A stretch of DNA of 36,073 nucleotides from Protostelium mycophagum. Lineage: Eukaryota; Evosea; Variosea; Protosteliida; Protosteliaceae. Made by a program: the position numbers and the translations under genes. A model generated the notes under the pieces. It saw nothing but the letters and a program-made list of their open reading frames with translations. It was not told where the DNA came from and did not search any database. This document shows, in pieces, positions 1 through 11,290 of the stretch. Each line of letters begins with the position of its first letter. Position 1 is the stretch's first letter. The stretch spans positions 1 to 36,073 of the forward strand of contig MZNV01000919.1 of assembly GCA_002081555.1 (NCBI GenBank), given 5' to 3'.

Positions 1-548
1 TCATCAGGAAATTTCAGCAAAGTTCTGGTGTTTGCGCAAAGAACTTGCGTCAGCAACAAGGTTCAAGCCTGCAACTGTAACCAAGCAAGCTAGTGTGTTT
101 ACCATTGAGCTAACTATGCCCTTCTATCCCTCACTGCAGCTTTTGAGGTATCAACCGCTCATAGAAAAGGCTAGGAGGTGATCTTTTGAGCCAGGATATT
201 AATTAACAGACTACAATGAGTAACTGGTTTTTTATTGTGTCATCTTCCAATATCTTCAGATTCCGAATTTTACCCAAGTAGAACAACCACCCAGGTCATC
301 ACCCTAAAGGATGTAAAAACTAACATTACAACGCACCTACCTGGGAACCAGAGAGCAACTTTGATGACTGGGCTGTTATCAATTATTACTGGACATTCAG
401 ACAACCTCCATATGACCAAACAACAATAAGTACCACTAGGAACACCTCAAGAAAGAAGGGGAATGATGTCTTGAAAACAATATTAAAACACAAGTAGCAC
501 CAAAGCGTTGAGCTTTGACAAATCCAGCATTGTAGACAATTGACTAAT
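1..548. other. No gene recognised
   Basis: Neither strand holds a frame with coding character, and no donor/acceptor pair joins the short open frames convincingly. The stretch may be the far flank of a gene outside the window. Confidence 0.4.
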
Positions 549-710
549 TGCACCTGCCATTCCAATCCTGTCTACAACGCAATGACTCTTAATAAAAACC
601 TCAGTCTGTCTGAAGAGACGGAGTTGAGATGCACCTGCCATTCTAATCCTTTCTACAACACAACAACTCTTAATAAAAACCTCAGTCTGTCTGAAGAGAC
701 GGAGTTGAGA
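549..710. repeat. Tandem duplication, two 81-bp units
   Basis: Unit 1 is 549-629 and unit 2 is 630-710, directly abutting and the same length. Both begin TGCACCTGCCATT and end GACGGAGTTGAGA. They differ at only a few positions in the middle, around the TCTACAAC word that each carries. Each also contains CTTAATAAAAACCTCAG followed by GTCTGTCTGAAGAGAC, which can fold weakly. No gene covers it. Confidence 0.9.
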
Positions 711-1281
711 CCACAGTAGTGTTTCAACTTCTTTATTTCTTCACTGTTCCCGTGTTCCATTCCTGCCGTCTCTGAGCTTGAGACAAACACTTCTGTCTTG
801 AACAACTCAAGTTTGACAGACAGGCAAAACTAGACAATATTTATCAGGTCCTTCCATGTGTCCATAGCTTCTTCCTCTGTGAGTCAATCCTCACAAAAGA
901 TGTGTTTGAGGTGTCAAAAAATGTTCTAAAGCAAGTTCTGTTTTTTGTAAAATTGTCTGATTTGTTCAATTTCTTTATGTCTCATTTCTGTTTTTATAGA
1001 AAAAACTGAAACTTTCTCAAATTTTACTAAGACAAAACTGTTCCTGTCTATCTTTAATCACACATTGCAGCATGTACAGCTAATTTTGCAACTAACTTCT
1101 TCCACGTCCAATTGTTACCTGTAGGTCCAAACAGGCATTATTGGTATGAAATCAGAGAGCTCTTTGTGGCCAAATATGCTGGTAAAATTTTGGTGTCGGC
1201 TTGAATCTGCGAATTTCACTTTCGCGAAAATCTCTGAGAAAAAATTCAACCAAACATTTGAAGCAATCGCATCACTGAGAC
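711..1281. other. No gene recognised; upstream region of the next gene
   Basis: AT-rich sequence without a supported exon. It presumably includes the promoter of the gene starting at 1282. I see no clear core promoter element. Confidence 0.4.
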
Positions 1282-2244
1282 ATGCCACACACGACTGAGA
1301 AGGTCCGTGAGGTCAAACTGGGCAGAAAGAACTCTCATCTTGAAGATGTGAGAGATTGGGTGTATAAGAAGCTTCCGACTCTTTATTGTGAGTTCTTGGT
1401 GATGTCATTCTTTACAATTTAATTAACAAATGAAAAGCGGAGGTCACAACAGCCAAGGGAAAGAACAGGGGTCTGATCAACAAAAACATCGATAAAAAGA
1501 GAAATCTCAAAGATCTGATGGTTTCAAAAGGTGCCGAAGTGAGCGATGATTTTTCATGGATCACTTGCCTCAAATCATAGTTCCTCTCTCTCAAAAGATC
1601 TCATCAAAAATACATCGTTCATCTGATCTGACCAATTGCAGGCACCAAAAATCAGACAAAATTCTAAGGTGATGCTTCGTGAGAGAACGAGAAAAGGTGA
1701 AAAGATGGCCAAAGAGAAAGAGAGAGAGGCGATTCTTAACGGACCACCCACCAAACAAGAAGAAGGCGGTTTTGAGGTCAGAACCTTTCCAAATATTTTA
1801 TTCTATTTTTTAGAGCTTTCAATATTAACTCGTTGTAGTTGGTTCAATTTGACCCCAAAAATCTGTACAAGAGTGGAGATTTGTTAGGAAAGAGGGACAG
1901 AGAGAAGGTCAACCAACTCAGAGGAAACAGAGCCGGTGTTCAGAGTGAGTCTTGCTTAATGTGAATCTCGTATATTACCGTGAAAATCACAAAAATTGTC
2001 CTTTTTGAAAATATCCTCATCAGAAAAAATAGAGATTTTGCACAAAGATTTATTTTTCGTTTACAACGATGTAGTGACGGCCACCGACTACACGAAAAAT
2101 TGGGACAAGAGGAAGGGTGTTATGTTTGTAGACAGACAGAAACCAAAAGCAGAGCCAAAAATAGAAATGTCAAAAGGTATAAAAAAAAAAGGAAAAGGAG
2201 GCAAAAGGGGAGGAGGCAAGAAAAAAGGCGGGAAGCGGAAATAA
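1282..2244 (+). CDS. Lysine-rich small protein, unrecognised
   Basis: Five exons with consistent phases give about 222 residues: 1282-1387, 1438-1538, 1642-1776, 1839-1944 and 2024-2244. The protein starts MPHTTEKVREVKLGRKNSHL, has charged helical stretches in the middle (RERTRKGEKMAKEKEREAIL), and ends in a tail made almost only of Lys and Gly with some Arg. No domain is recognised. The tail suggests nucleic-acid or microtubule binding, but that is a guess. The third intron ends in CGTTGTAG, a 3' splice site form seen repeatedly in this window. The stop codon TAA lies inside an AATAAA poly(A) signal (2240-2245). The gene is real by phase agreement across four introns; its function is unknown. 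Confidence 0.7.
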
Positions 2245-2330
2245 AATCTCAAAAACGTCTGGTTGTAGAGACTCAACTATCATCCATCTACAACGCAATT
2301 AAAAAATAAAAGAGATTATCGTGATTTAAT

Positions 2331-3040
2331 CTACAAGGACCAGCAGGCGTGAGGCAGCTGATATAGAGTTTCATCGCCGAGGGAAGTGGGTCCAAATTGG
2401 AGATAGTCTATGCGGTAAGAGAAGGCATCCTCTCCAGTGCCGGCAGAAGCCGTTTCGATGTACAGAGGGCGATTGGAGGTTTGAGCATAGCACATTTTGA
2501 CCCCTTTCTGATTATGGTTAACATTCAAATGATCTGGTTCGATCTCACCTGGTCTCCGAAATCATGGTAAAATAATCTGCCAAGAGAGCCGTTCCCTCTG
2601 CATCTCTCTCCATTTGTGGTAACATTAGCACCAGATTCCGCAAATTTCTTGAAGGTCGTGGCCATTGGAGAGCCAGCCTTTTTGCAGGTCGTATCACCTG
2701 CCTAAAGAGTCGGAATGTGAATTGAAGGATTTCATCCTCTTACACCAGTCGCATAGGTGGTTGAATTACCAAAAAACTCCCACACAGAAGAGTTGGCTGG
2801 ACCGCTGTTGGTTGTTATGGTGTAGAATACACGAGAAACATTATAATTCTGTGTGGCCCAACCCTGATCCATCAGTGAACGTTTTCTTTAACTAAGAGTA
2901 CATACCAGAGCTTGTCCAGAAAAGGTGTTATTTTGTACCGCTTTAAAGGTCAAGCGATAAGAGAAGTGATATTCAGTAGGCCATTGAATGAGGGCATGAG
3001 ATATGGTAAGAAGAGTGAGCGACAGCAGGAGTGCCTTCAT
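2331..3040 (-). CDS. Small secreted glycoprotein, possibly ependymin-like
   Basis: Four exons (3040-2906, 2863-2744, 2701-2549, 2507-2331), all in phase 0, encode 194 residues. The N-terminus MKALLLSLTLLTISHA is a clear signal peptide. The mature part has several N-x-S/T sites (NNT, NVS, NSS, NST, NVT, NGS) and few cysteines (TTCKK, ERCRG, KMCYA, and HACWSL at the end). The layout of a late Cys-Tyr, a PLYIET strand and a terminal LPHAC is reminiscent of ependymin-related secreted proteins, but similarity is too weak to name it. It is probably secreted or in the endomembrane lumen. The neighbouring gene at 1282-2244 is convergent, with only 86 bp between the two stops. Confidence 0.72.
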
Positions 3041-3278
3041 GTTGCGCAATGACAGAAATGATCCCTCCGCTCAAATTGACAAAGAAATGCGTAACTTGGA
3101 AAAGTCGGTCCTGTTTGGCAGGGAATCGCTCTGGCACACCAGAATTTGTGCAGAATCGCACCCATCGGGAGTTGGCACATTCTCAACTACAGCTGCACAC
3201 ATGACATACTCAGACGCAGACAGGAAGAGGTATGCCGCACAGACCAACGGTGCTCTGATTTGTCATAAAGCTTCAAGT

Positions 3279-3461
3279 CTATAAATGATGATAGTTGCGA
3301 GAGAACGCGTCTATTAGACAAGGATTTCCTTGAGGATCCATGTATACAGGTATCCTGGCATCATAATCATCATGTAACATTTCAAGGTATCCATCGACCA
3401 GCCAACGGTTGATACCGATCTCATTGATGACAAAGTGAGTAATCCTAGTAGAATAGCTCAA
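3279..3461 (-). pseudogene. Orphan terminal exon or gene remnant
   Basis: An open frame with coding-like composition (core RITHFVINEIGINRWLVDGY) ends at a stop at 3279-3281. A possible acceptor TCTACTAG lies at its 5' side. No partner exon could be found further upstream on this strand, where the opposite-strand transporter begins. It may be a decayed copy, a very small gene or a chance frame. Confidence 0.25.
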
Positions 3462-3707
3462 CGCCGGGGTTAACTAGATTAGCTCGATCATCAAATCTAT
3501 TGGGAATGCTTCTTCGTGACTCTGCCAGTCTTCAGGTATATACTTAATATAAACTTGAAACACTGTTGTCAACACTTCTTGAGCCAAACAAAACATTTAT
3601 ACAACCAAAAACATCATCCCGAGATCTGTCCAGCATGACAGCTATACATCACTTTTCTCATCATCTATAGTGGCTATGCTTGCCTCTTTGCCCTCCGCCA
3701 TGATGTC

Positions 3708-5789
3708 ATGACTTTGTTAAAGATCACCGATCTCGCCTCTGATGAGGCAAAACTGTTTAACGTTGCTGCCGCTCTGGTTTATCTTGGAAATTTGATTTTT
3801 AGACTCGGGCACAACTTACTCTTTGCACCATTTACCCCCCGCATCAGAGTGGTGAGTTCTCTATGTCATTCTCATAATAAGAAGGTTTTGGTTCTACATG
3901 GGCGATGTTGCGGCTCTGCCGCCATCCATCGACTCGAAAAGAAGATGGGTCGATGTGAAGCGAGTATACACAAGACAATTCCACAGTTTTAATTCTGATG
4001 AAAAATAATCTGATCAACAGCTCATCTCCATGATGTCCATGTTTTTCTCCATCGCGTTGATCGCATCCATGTTCCTCATCTTCCGTGAAAACAGCAAAAT
4101 GTGGATGGTATTTGTGGCTTACGGACTGGGAGGTCTTGGTATAGGTATGTACACTCGATCTACAACTCTTCTGTATCTGTCGACGTCGACATATATTCAG
4201 GAACCTTCGAGTCGAACTTACTGGCCTCCATCACACCTATTGGTAAAGAGAACAAGTTCTGGGCTATTCTCGGAATCCCTGTCGGTGTGAATCTCATCAC
4301 CATCGGAGGTTACGCTGTCATCAGTGTGGGCGTTCCCACCGGTTACGTGTATCTGGGTGAGATTTGAAATTTGAAAAAGTGAATTTGGCGGGAAATTTTT
4401 TAAGAACGTATTGGCGGGAAAATAACGTGACGACAGCTACATTGATTGGTTTGGCCTTTGGTATAGCAGCATTCATGGTTAGGATATTCAGAAGAGCGGG
4501 AGAGGCGCACGCTGTGAACCTTGTCTCCTTCATTAAGGACCTCTTCAACTCTGCTTCTCTGGGCGAATTCGTCTCAAAATTCCAGCTGAAAAAGTGGGCA
4601 CCTCAGATCTGTGAGTTTGAATTCGAATTTTGGCGGGAAATAACCAGTCTAGTTTGGCCCTCTGTCGCCCTGATGTTGGATATGTTCTTCTTGTCTCTGT
4701 TGTCACCTGGAGGTAACGGCTACTTTTCTATTTTTAAGGCTCAGAAAATTGTGACGGTCTCCTTGGTGCAATTTTTTTGTCGTTGCGAGAATTAGTTCCG
4801 GAAATATGCACATTGATTTTGGAAGATCTCAACTTCGCGGTAACAAACACGTTGTTTACCGTGAATCTTAACGTGGTATGAGGAAACTGACCAAAACTCC
4901 GCAATCTCCATGGTGGTGTGCTTTGTCAATTTTGCCGCAAAAATAGAATTTTTTGTTAAGCTTCCAAGCAGAGGAATCCTCTTACGCACAAACACAGAAT
5001 CTGACACGTCCAGCTGTCATCCAAAATGTCTTTGGTTCACAACCAAACATCCATTTTTTCGGCAAGGTCCTCGCTTTCCGCTATTACATGGTCATATACA
5101 GTGTCCTCTTCTTTGTGGGAGACACATCCAGCAGAAAGGTGAATTTTACAAACTTTTCTTGGCTGGTTGTAGAGGAGGTCTTGCAGACCCTGGGAAATCT
5201 TCTTTCTACATTTACTCCTCTCGTTGTAACACAGTTGTAGATCTTCTATAACAGTAGATACGTATTCCCCATGCTCTTTTTGATCCTCAGCATCATCGGT
5301 GCCGGCCTCTTAATCTCAGCCGTGCCGGAGGTCGTGCTCTTTGCTGGGCTTTGTGCCGCCTTTGCCAACGGATCCATGTGAGTGCTTCATGAATAAAAAG
5401 TTCCTGACAGTCCTAGGTACTCTCAAGCTAGCAGGAGGATTGATCTGACCGTCCCAAAGCAGAACCACCTCATCGCTTTGTCTTTCTGGCTCTTCATCGG
5501 CGACATCGGCTCTGTTGTTGGCTCCCTCCTCATGCAAGAGATCTCACACCTATATCTTCAATACAGACACTGAGGCGAATCTGTGTGCTTTGCCGCGGTT
5601 CTTTTGGTTATTTTTGGTTTCAGTGTACACTTTGGTTCCCTGGGCCTGTTGGAGAAGCGCGGAACGGAGCTCCTGAAAAGTTTTCGACAAGGTGTCAGTG
5701 TCGACATTGTCGACAGAGACGCAAAGAGATCGCGATCATCTGCGGGAGAGTCAGGGCCGTCGGTGTCAATAGAGGACAGTTATTCTTGA
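3708..5789 (+). CDS. Multi-pass membrane transporter, MFS-like
   Basis: Exons join in phase: 3708-3851, from 4021, from 4187 or so, from about 4429, from about 4660, from 4968, 5241 to about 5379, from 5420, and a last exon from 5624. The product has about ten or eleven hydrophobic helices and a central loop (GEAHAVNLVSFIKDLFNSAS), the 6+6 style of the major facilitator superfamily. A glycine-rich segment YGLGGLGIGTFESNLLASIT resembles MFS helix-5 type motifs. The substrate is unknown. The start is uncertain: Met 3708 is the first in-frame ATG, but a 10-codon exon at 3506-3535 spliced to 3723 also fits. Near the end an in-frame TGA (5571-5573) is avoided if a GC-AG intron (5534-5623, donor ATGCAAGA) is removed. 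The tail is Ser-rich and cytosolic-looking. Confidence 0.65.
3910..3922. repeat. Intronic mini-hairpin GCGGC-TCT-GCCGC
   Basis: A perfect 5-bp stem with a 3-nt loop inside the first mapped transporter intron (3852-4020). It is the reverse-strand form of the GGC-AGA-GCC hairpin family found in introns across the window. Confidence 0.6.
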
Positions 5790-5924
5790 AGAATAATATC
5801 AACTGCTGCGCCACGGAACGATCTCACTTCATTTTAACATATTCGAATCACTTATCGAGCCTCAACGGCTTCATTTTACTGGATTGTCGGAATATTGTGG
5901 AGTGGACGTTCCTCACCTTAGAAG

Positions 5925-8900
5925 ATGACCTCTGTTGAGGTCGGTCTTTCCCGTTCTTTAGATGGGAGACTGCAGACCCCTGTTGGAAGCAACAGCAGCA
6001 ACATATTACATCTGTGTCTTCTCAGAAATCAAGAGATCGCCAACATTTTAAACGAACATGCAGCAGAACACTCCAATAAGGACGCAACATTAGAGGTAAT
6101 TTGGAAATCTAAACAGCTTGTTTTTTTTGAGATGTCTATGAAGTCATTCCGGCCTCTAAATGTCTCCAGTTGAGGAAAAACAATGAGGTTGTAACGCGGA
6201 GTCTGACACGGTGCACCAATGACTACGGAGACGTCGATGATATGATTGACGTCGCGGTAGTTGAGCCCTTCTACCGCCAGATCATCAAATATAAAGAGAA
6301 GTTGATGAGTTTTACAGAGAGGAGAGGTTTCGGACAGTTAATGTGGCAGGGAAGGTGAGAAATCACATCCATATAGGTGTTTCATACAGATGATGACAAG
6401 CGGCCACAGGAATATAAAGAAGATGGACTATTATTCGAATGCCGTATCACTCAAATTAGCTGTAAGTATTAGCATCTACAGAACATCCGATCTTTCATTT
6501 CCATACTATACGGCACTGGAACCGCCTCTAGTAGCAGTATTTCCCCGGATAATCATTCTACTATCCTTCGCATAGATGTATTGTGGCAGCCGACACAAAT
6601 AAACCATCTGATCATACACACTCAAAGACCGCAGGAAATCGACAAATTACTGCGCCAGACCGCCTTGGAACGTCTCAAAAATAGAGAGGCGCTCATCTTC
6701 AAAGAGATCATGGAGGAGATCAACCAAGAAGAACCAAGCGGTCCGTTTAGACGTGCCAATTCGGTGTTGGGCAGAAAGAGTCGGAATATCTTTGATTGGT
6801 CATCTGTAAGAAGTAATGAGATCCGAAGGAAGCACTTGGAAGATCACAGCATCATCAAAGGGGAAGAGAGGCAACTGTTGATGAATAACTTAGGGTGAGT
6901 GCTAAGAACTGCAGAGGATGTTTTTTTCTGTGAGTGTTTAGACACCTCTTATTTGTCTTAAAATAGCTCTTTTGTGTAGAGCTGCAGAAAAGTATAAACT
7001 TCACTGTCGCTTCGCCACAACTAATCCAAAGTTAAAAAGAAACACTTGTTATTTTTCTGCGTTGTAGATACCCAAAAATGGCGGGAAAATAAATTCATTC
7101 AGGGCGAGAGACTCTGTGGTCAGATCCGTGATGGGCGATGGTGAGATTTTTCCGAAATTTCCGTGAGATTCGCCTGACCGTTGTAGTTCAACACAAACTG
7201 GTCGCTGGGGCGGGTGATGACGAATCAGAACACGTCATGGACCACACGGCATGTGGACAGACGATCTCGACATATCCCATAATTACAAAAGTACACCCAG
7301 GGAACCCGGAACAAGTACGTCTACAACGATGTTTTTGGACGCGGTAACTACCGTGTTGTTAACGTGGCGTTTATGTTGTATTCCTCATCACTTGGAAACA
7401 TACAAAGCAATGACATCCATTATGGATGTATTCCAACTACAACGAGACTGATCTATAAATAGATGGTGGAGGTGAACACGGGTCTTCCCATCGCGGATAA
7501 ATTCAGTCTGTATACATACGAAAACAGGATTGTGGCGGCCGTCGCGGACGGGTGTGGGGGTCTCAACCCACCCAGGCAGGCTGCTCATAGAGCATCTCGG
7601 ATGTTTGTAAACTATCTCTCCAGGTATACACCGTTGTAGATGGACATTCATTTTCCCGCCAATATTTGGGATGTGGTCATCTTGTCGATGAATTTTGAAA
7701 TTGAAAACTTCCCGCCATTTTTATCGTAATAATGTCCATTTGACGGATTGTAGACATCAACACCAGATCCGATCAGTTAATGATGCGGGAGCCTACATCT
7801 TGCAGGCGATGCAATCAGCACACGAGTCCATCATGCACGGAAAAGACCCAGAAATGGAGGTGAGCGCGAATAATTGGGACGTTGTAGACGTGTCATGACG
7901 TCATCAAGATGATTGGAACGACTACATTGATTGGGGGAATTTTACTTGAAGTCGACCAGCTCGCAGAAGACGGTAAAGATCTATTTTTAGAAAATTTTAA
8001 AGTATAAATACAAGATATTTTTTGTTATACATCTACAACGAATCTCATTTACTTTTTGGGCTGTATCTACAACGAGCCACAATTAAATATGTAAATACAC
8101 CTGCGGCACAGCCGACAGCAATCCCAAATCATTCCCCATTCTACACGATTGTAGACTGACAAGAATCAGCCAGGGGCAGTGCGCCCTTTGTGTTTGTATG
8201 CGGTGCGGTAGGAGACTGCAAGGCTTTTCTAGTCTGTTCCAAGACCCGGTCTTGTACGGAGATTACCAAGGGAAATCGTGGTTCCCAGGACCTCAGGGAC
8301 CCGGGAGGACGTCTCGGTAAGTTAACCTGAACGTCCACGTGAATTTTAAACCGGATTTTTTTCCGATGGAGCATCACCGGGAAAATCGGAAAATCATCTT
8401 TTATTGAAAATTTCTTGAGAAAACCAGAAATTCTCCAGATTATTTTCAGAGAAACTTTCTGGAAAACTAAAGGAAATTTCAGGTCCGCATTGTAATGAAA
8501 ACCAACCGGATCTGCGAAATCTGAATCTGTACTCCGTGTTGTGTGACGAAGGAGATCTAATCTTTTTATTAACCGACGGAATACACGACAATCTCACACC
8601 AAAGGCTGCAGGTCTCAATCCTTCCGACCTGAATCTCTCGGTGAGTTTTCAACGGATTTTCCCAGAGAAAAGACATCTTAGGATGATGTCTTTTTTTAAA
8701 TTAAACAAGTCTGATGAAATTTCGTTGAAATTGTTCAGGTGAAATGTGATGATTGGAAGAATGTTGAAGGAGACGGTGCCATATCTAAATACATGGAGGA
8801 CAAGTTGTTGTCCATAACAGGAATAAGCCAAGGTAATCACACATAACATCATCATTTCTGACGTAAAGACATCATCATTTCAGAAGCGCATTGCGGAATG

Positions 8901-10546
8901 ATGTTGCGGCAGAGCCGCAATCTGGCTGATGACACTTCAATACTGTCGACATATAAGTGTCGACATTTCTGAGATGCACAGGAGGACCTTTGGAAGTAAC
9001 TACTTGTTCACAAAAGTTGTTGTCACATTGTAAAGACCTCACAACAAATATCAGAGAACTCTCTTCCCGCCCAGAAAAAGTTGACATGAACTATGACTGG
9101 AAAGCGTGAGCGAAATTTCACCGAAATCTCATAAAATTTCTCTTAGAATTCCATCGGAATTTCACTGATATTTCCTGTAGTTTTCCCGGAAAAATGGATC
9201 ACACCACGTGCCTCGTGTTTCGCGCCGGAGTTCTCGGAAATATGACGAGGGAGACACATCACTGGGACAGAGGGAGCATCACCAGGAGCAACAGTGTCGT
9301 CCCAAAGGATAGACCAGATGGAGATCCATATAGAGATCTCTGGGACAATCTGTACGGAACGGGGGTGAGTTGTAGATCAGATATCTCGTTATATTTCATG
9401 GGAAATTTCGATGACATTTCTCAGACGTATGCGGTGTCATGGCAGGAATTTATTACAAATTTAAAGCCAGGATTAACAGACGAAGAGAAGAGCAAGATTC
9501 AACTTATCATAGGTATATTTCGACCATCTACAACTCTGTATAATCGATTTTCTATCAGTTTTCCCGCCAAATTCGAGACCAAGAATTCTCATTGAAATTT
9601 CACAGATAATTCAAATACGAATGTGGTGACGCAATATAAGTTCCTGGAATTTATGAAGGGTTTTGGACCGATGTCGCAGCTCGTCGACAATGTTGTCAGA
9701 ATCACAAACGCCTCTTGGTTCCACGGTTACCTTTCCGGTAATTCTTCGCATCTACAACTCCTCTCATACCCGCCAAACTCCTAAAAATAGCATCAGGTGA
9801 CGACAGTATGAAACTTTTAGAATCGGAGCCGTGGGGCACCTTCTTGATCCGCTTTAGCGGCTCCCGCCCCGGAATCTTCGTCCTAGATTTCATAAAGAAA
9901 AGGGACAGAAGAGACGATGACGACGACGGAAGACAACCGGACGGATACCCGATATCAGTCCGGTTGTCTGGGAGATCAAAAGGGGGGTTCACCGCGCCGG
10001 GCTCGAATCAGACGGAGATTCACTTCCCGACGATCGACGCGATGATCGCGGCGTATTCTGCCGCAAAAGTACTGAGACGCCCTTATTCACACAAATTTGC
10101 GAGCGAGTAAGTCTTTCTATCACTTTTGTGCGTCTACAATAGTGTAGATATTGAAGAATGTAGGCCTTGGTTTTGGGGGGATATGACATCTGAAGAATCA
10201 GTGCAACAACTACAAGGAAAGCCGATAGGGACTTTCCTCATTCGTTTCAGTACTCGAAAGGGTTGCCTCGCCGCCGACTTTGTGAAAGGTGACGTCATCA
10301 TGACATTCTCTGAGTCAAAATGACGTGTGAAGGTGACGGGAGTGTCGACAAAGGGCTGATCACAAAGGTTGATGGAGGTGGTTTCAAGGTTGGGAATAGT
10401 GGTCCGGTGAGTGCGACACCCTTTTTCCCTCCACAATCAGTTTGTGATATCATGATGACATTGTACAGTGCTTTACAACGATAGAAGAGTTGCTGGGGAG
10501 GTACAGAGCTGAAGGACATTTCTCGGAACCTCACACACACGCTTGA
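5925..10546 (+). CDS. PP2C-like phosphatase fused to EF/SH2 and second SH2
   Basis: About 20 exons, phase-consistent from 6576 to the TGA at 10544-10546, give roughly 930 residues. An N-terminal helical region (LRQTALERLKNREALIFKEI) is unrecognised. A PP2C-like domain of the CG9801 type follows: GLPIADKFSLYTYENR, AAVADGCGG, FVCGAVGDCKAFLVC, FLLTDGIHDNL, PGKMDHTTC. These keep the metal-binding Asp positions of PP2C, so activity is possible. A Cbl-like EF-hand segment (VSWQEFITNLKPGLTDEEK) precedes SH2-1 (WFHGYLSG, GTFLIRFSGSRPG). SH2-2 has PWFWGDM and GTFLIRFSTRKG. Both keep the phosphotyrosine-binding Arg of FLIRFS. Inferred role: a phosphatase recruited to tyrosine-phosphorylated partners. 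The exon 2/exon 3 join (6354 to about 6390) is unresolved. Several introns end in TTGTAG. Confidence 0.85.
7342..7353. repeat. Short palindrome CGGTA-AC-TACCG in intron
   Basis: A 5-bp inverted repeat inside the PP2C-SH2 intron 7315-7462. The longer word CGGTAACTACCGTGTT recurs at 16494-16509, far away and in unrelated sequence. Confidence 0.5.
8904..8920. repeat. Intronic mini-hairpin TTGCGGC-AGA-GCCGCAA
   Basis: A perfect 7-bp stem with an AGA loop in intron 8833-8981 of the PP2C-SH2 gene. One of at least six related hairpins in introns of this window. Confidence 0.65.
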
Positions 10547-10575
10547 TAAAGTCTTGTTTATACGTCTTTATGTCT

Positions 10576-10790
10576 TTATGGCTGGGCTCTCCAGACTTCA
10601 AATGCAATCATGAACTGTTCCCACATTCCACACGGCAATGCCCATCTGATCTTCTTATCTCCATAATACCGAGAAAATTGACCTTTTGGACGTGATCCAA
10701 AAAGTCGATAACTTTGAAAAGCGTCAAGTCTTGGTAAGGCTTTTGCTTGTGAACATAACACAGCTTCCGCCAATTCGCCAGATTCCCAAT
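10576..10790 (-). pseudogene. Terminal exon fragment, unrecognised
   Basis: A 70-residue open frame (FITENWESGELAEAVLCSQ to FEVWRAQP) ends at TAA 10576-10578. It looks like coding sequence: balanced composition, an aromatic-rich end and no low complexity. There is no in-frame ATG near its start. The sequence just upstream on this strand is the promoter side of the thaumatin-like gene, so no partner exon was found. It is a remnant or a mis-split gene. Confidence 0.3.
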
Positions 10791-10933
10791 TCTCGGTGAT
10801 GAATACACTAATTACCTACATTTTTAGGAAAAACACTTTATCGGCCCGGCGGCTGCGATGCCCGTGGGGCTGCCTTTCATGGGGATGTTCGGAATTTGAA
10901 AACAACTTTTGCACCATTCAACAACCATCAGAT

Positions 10934-11290
10934 ATGCGCACCCTCTTCCTCTCTTTCCTCTTTGCTGCCATCTCAGCATCTACTTTGACGCTGGTGAATA
11001 ACTGTCCCTACGAGATCTCCATCTGTAACGCTTCCCTCGCAACTGCATTTGATATGCCTTCGCACTCGAGAAAATCTGTCCCTAGTAACGGAAAGGTTGT
11101 GTACAGCCAGTGCGGTTCAGTTCAAGCAATCGGTGAGACCTCGGTCATGATGTTTGAAACGCCATCAGGGATGTCTCACACATTACAGTTCAATTTGAGC
11201 TCTACATCGGGAGGCCACATGATTGCTACTGGCTTTCCGAACTCGCTGTCAAGTACAGAGGATCAGATAACTCTAAATGGCACTGTGTGA
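10934..11290 (+). CDS. Short thaumatin-like secreted protein
   Basis: A single exon of 118 residues. The first 15 or so residues (MRTLFLSFLFAAISA) form a signal peptide. The mature start LTLVNNCPYEISIC matches the VNNCPY opening of thaumatin-like proteins. The chain is much shorter than the usual 200 or more residues and has only a few cysteines (NNCPY, SIC, SQCGS), so the full disulfide scaffold is absent. It resembles the small thaumatin-like form or only its N-terminal sheet. It is probably extracellular; the role is unknown. A longer in-frame start at 10796 exists but would bury the signal peptide, so 10934 was chosen. Confidence 0.7.
   Translation: MRTLFLSFLFAAISASTLTLVNNCPYEISICNASLATAFDMPSHSRKSVPSNGKVVYSQCGSVQAIGETSVMMFETPSGMSHTLQFNLSSTSGGHMIATGFPNSLSSTEDQITLNGTV

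Noticed and set aside
2088-2276. Minus-strand Pro/Phe-rich frame
   Set aside because: The complement of the Lys/Gly-rich tail of the gene at 1282-2244; composition artefact.
3003-3284. Plus-strand frame of 93 codons
   Set aside because: It is the antisense shadow of the secreted glycoprotein's first exon and flank, without splice or start support.
5571-5573. In-frame TGA as selenocysteine in the transporter
   Set aside because: A GC-AG intron removes it with correct phase, and no selenoprotein-type context or SECIS-like element was seen.
8941-8966. GTCGAC clusters (e.g. 8945, 8960, 33658, 34416) as a motif family
   Set aside because: The excess over chance is only about two-fold and many copies lie in coding sequence, so it may reflect base composition.
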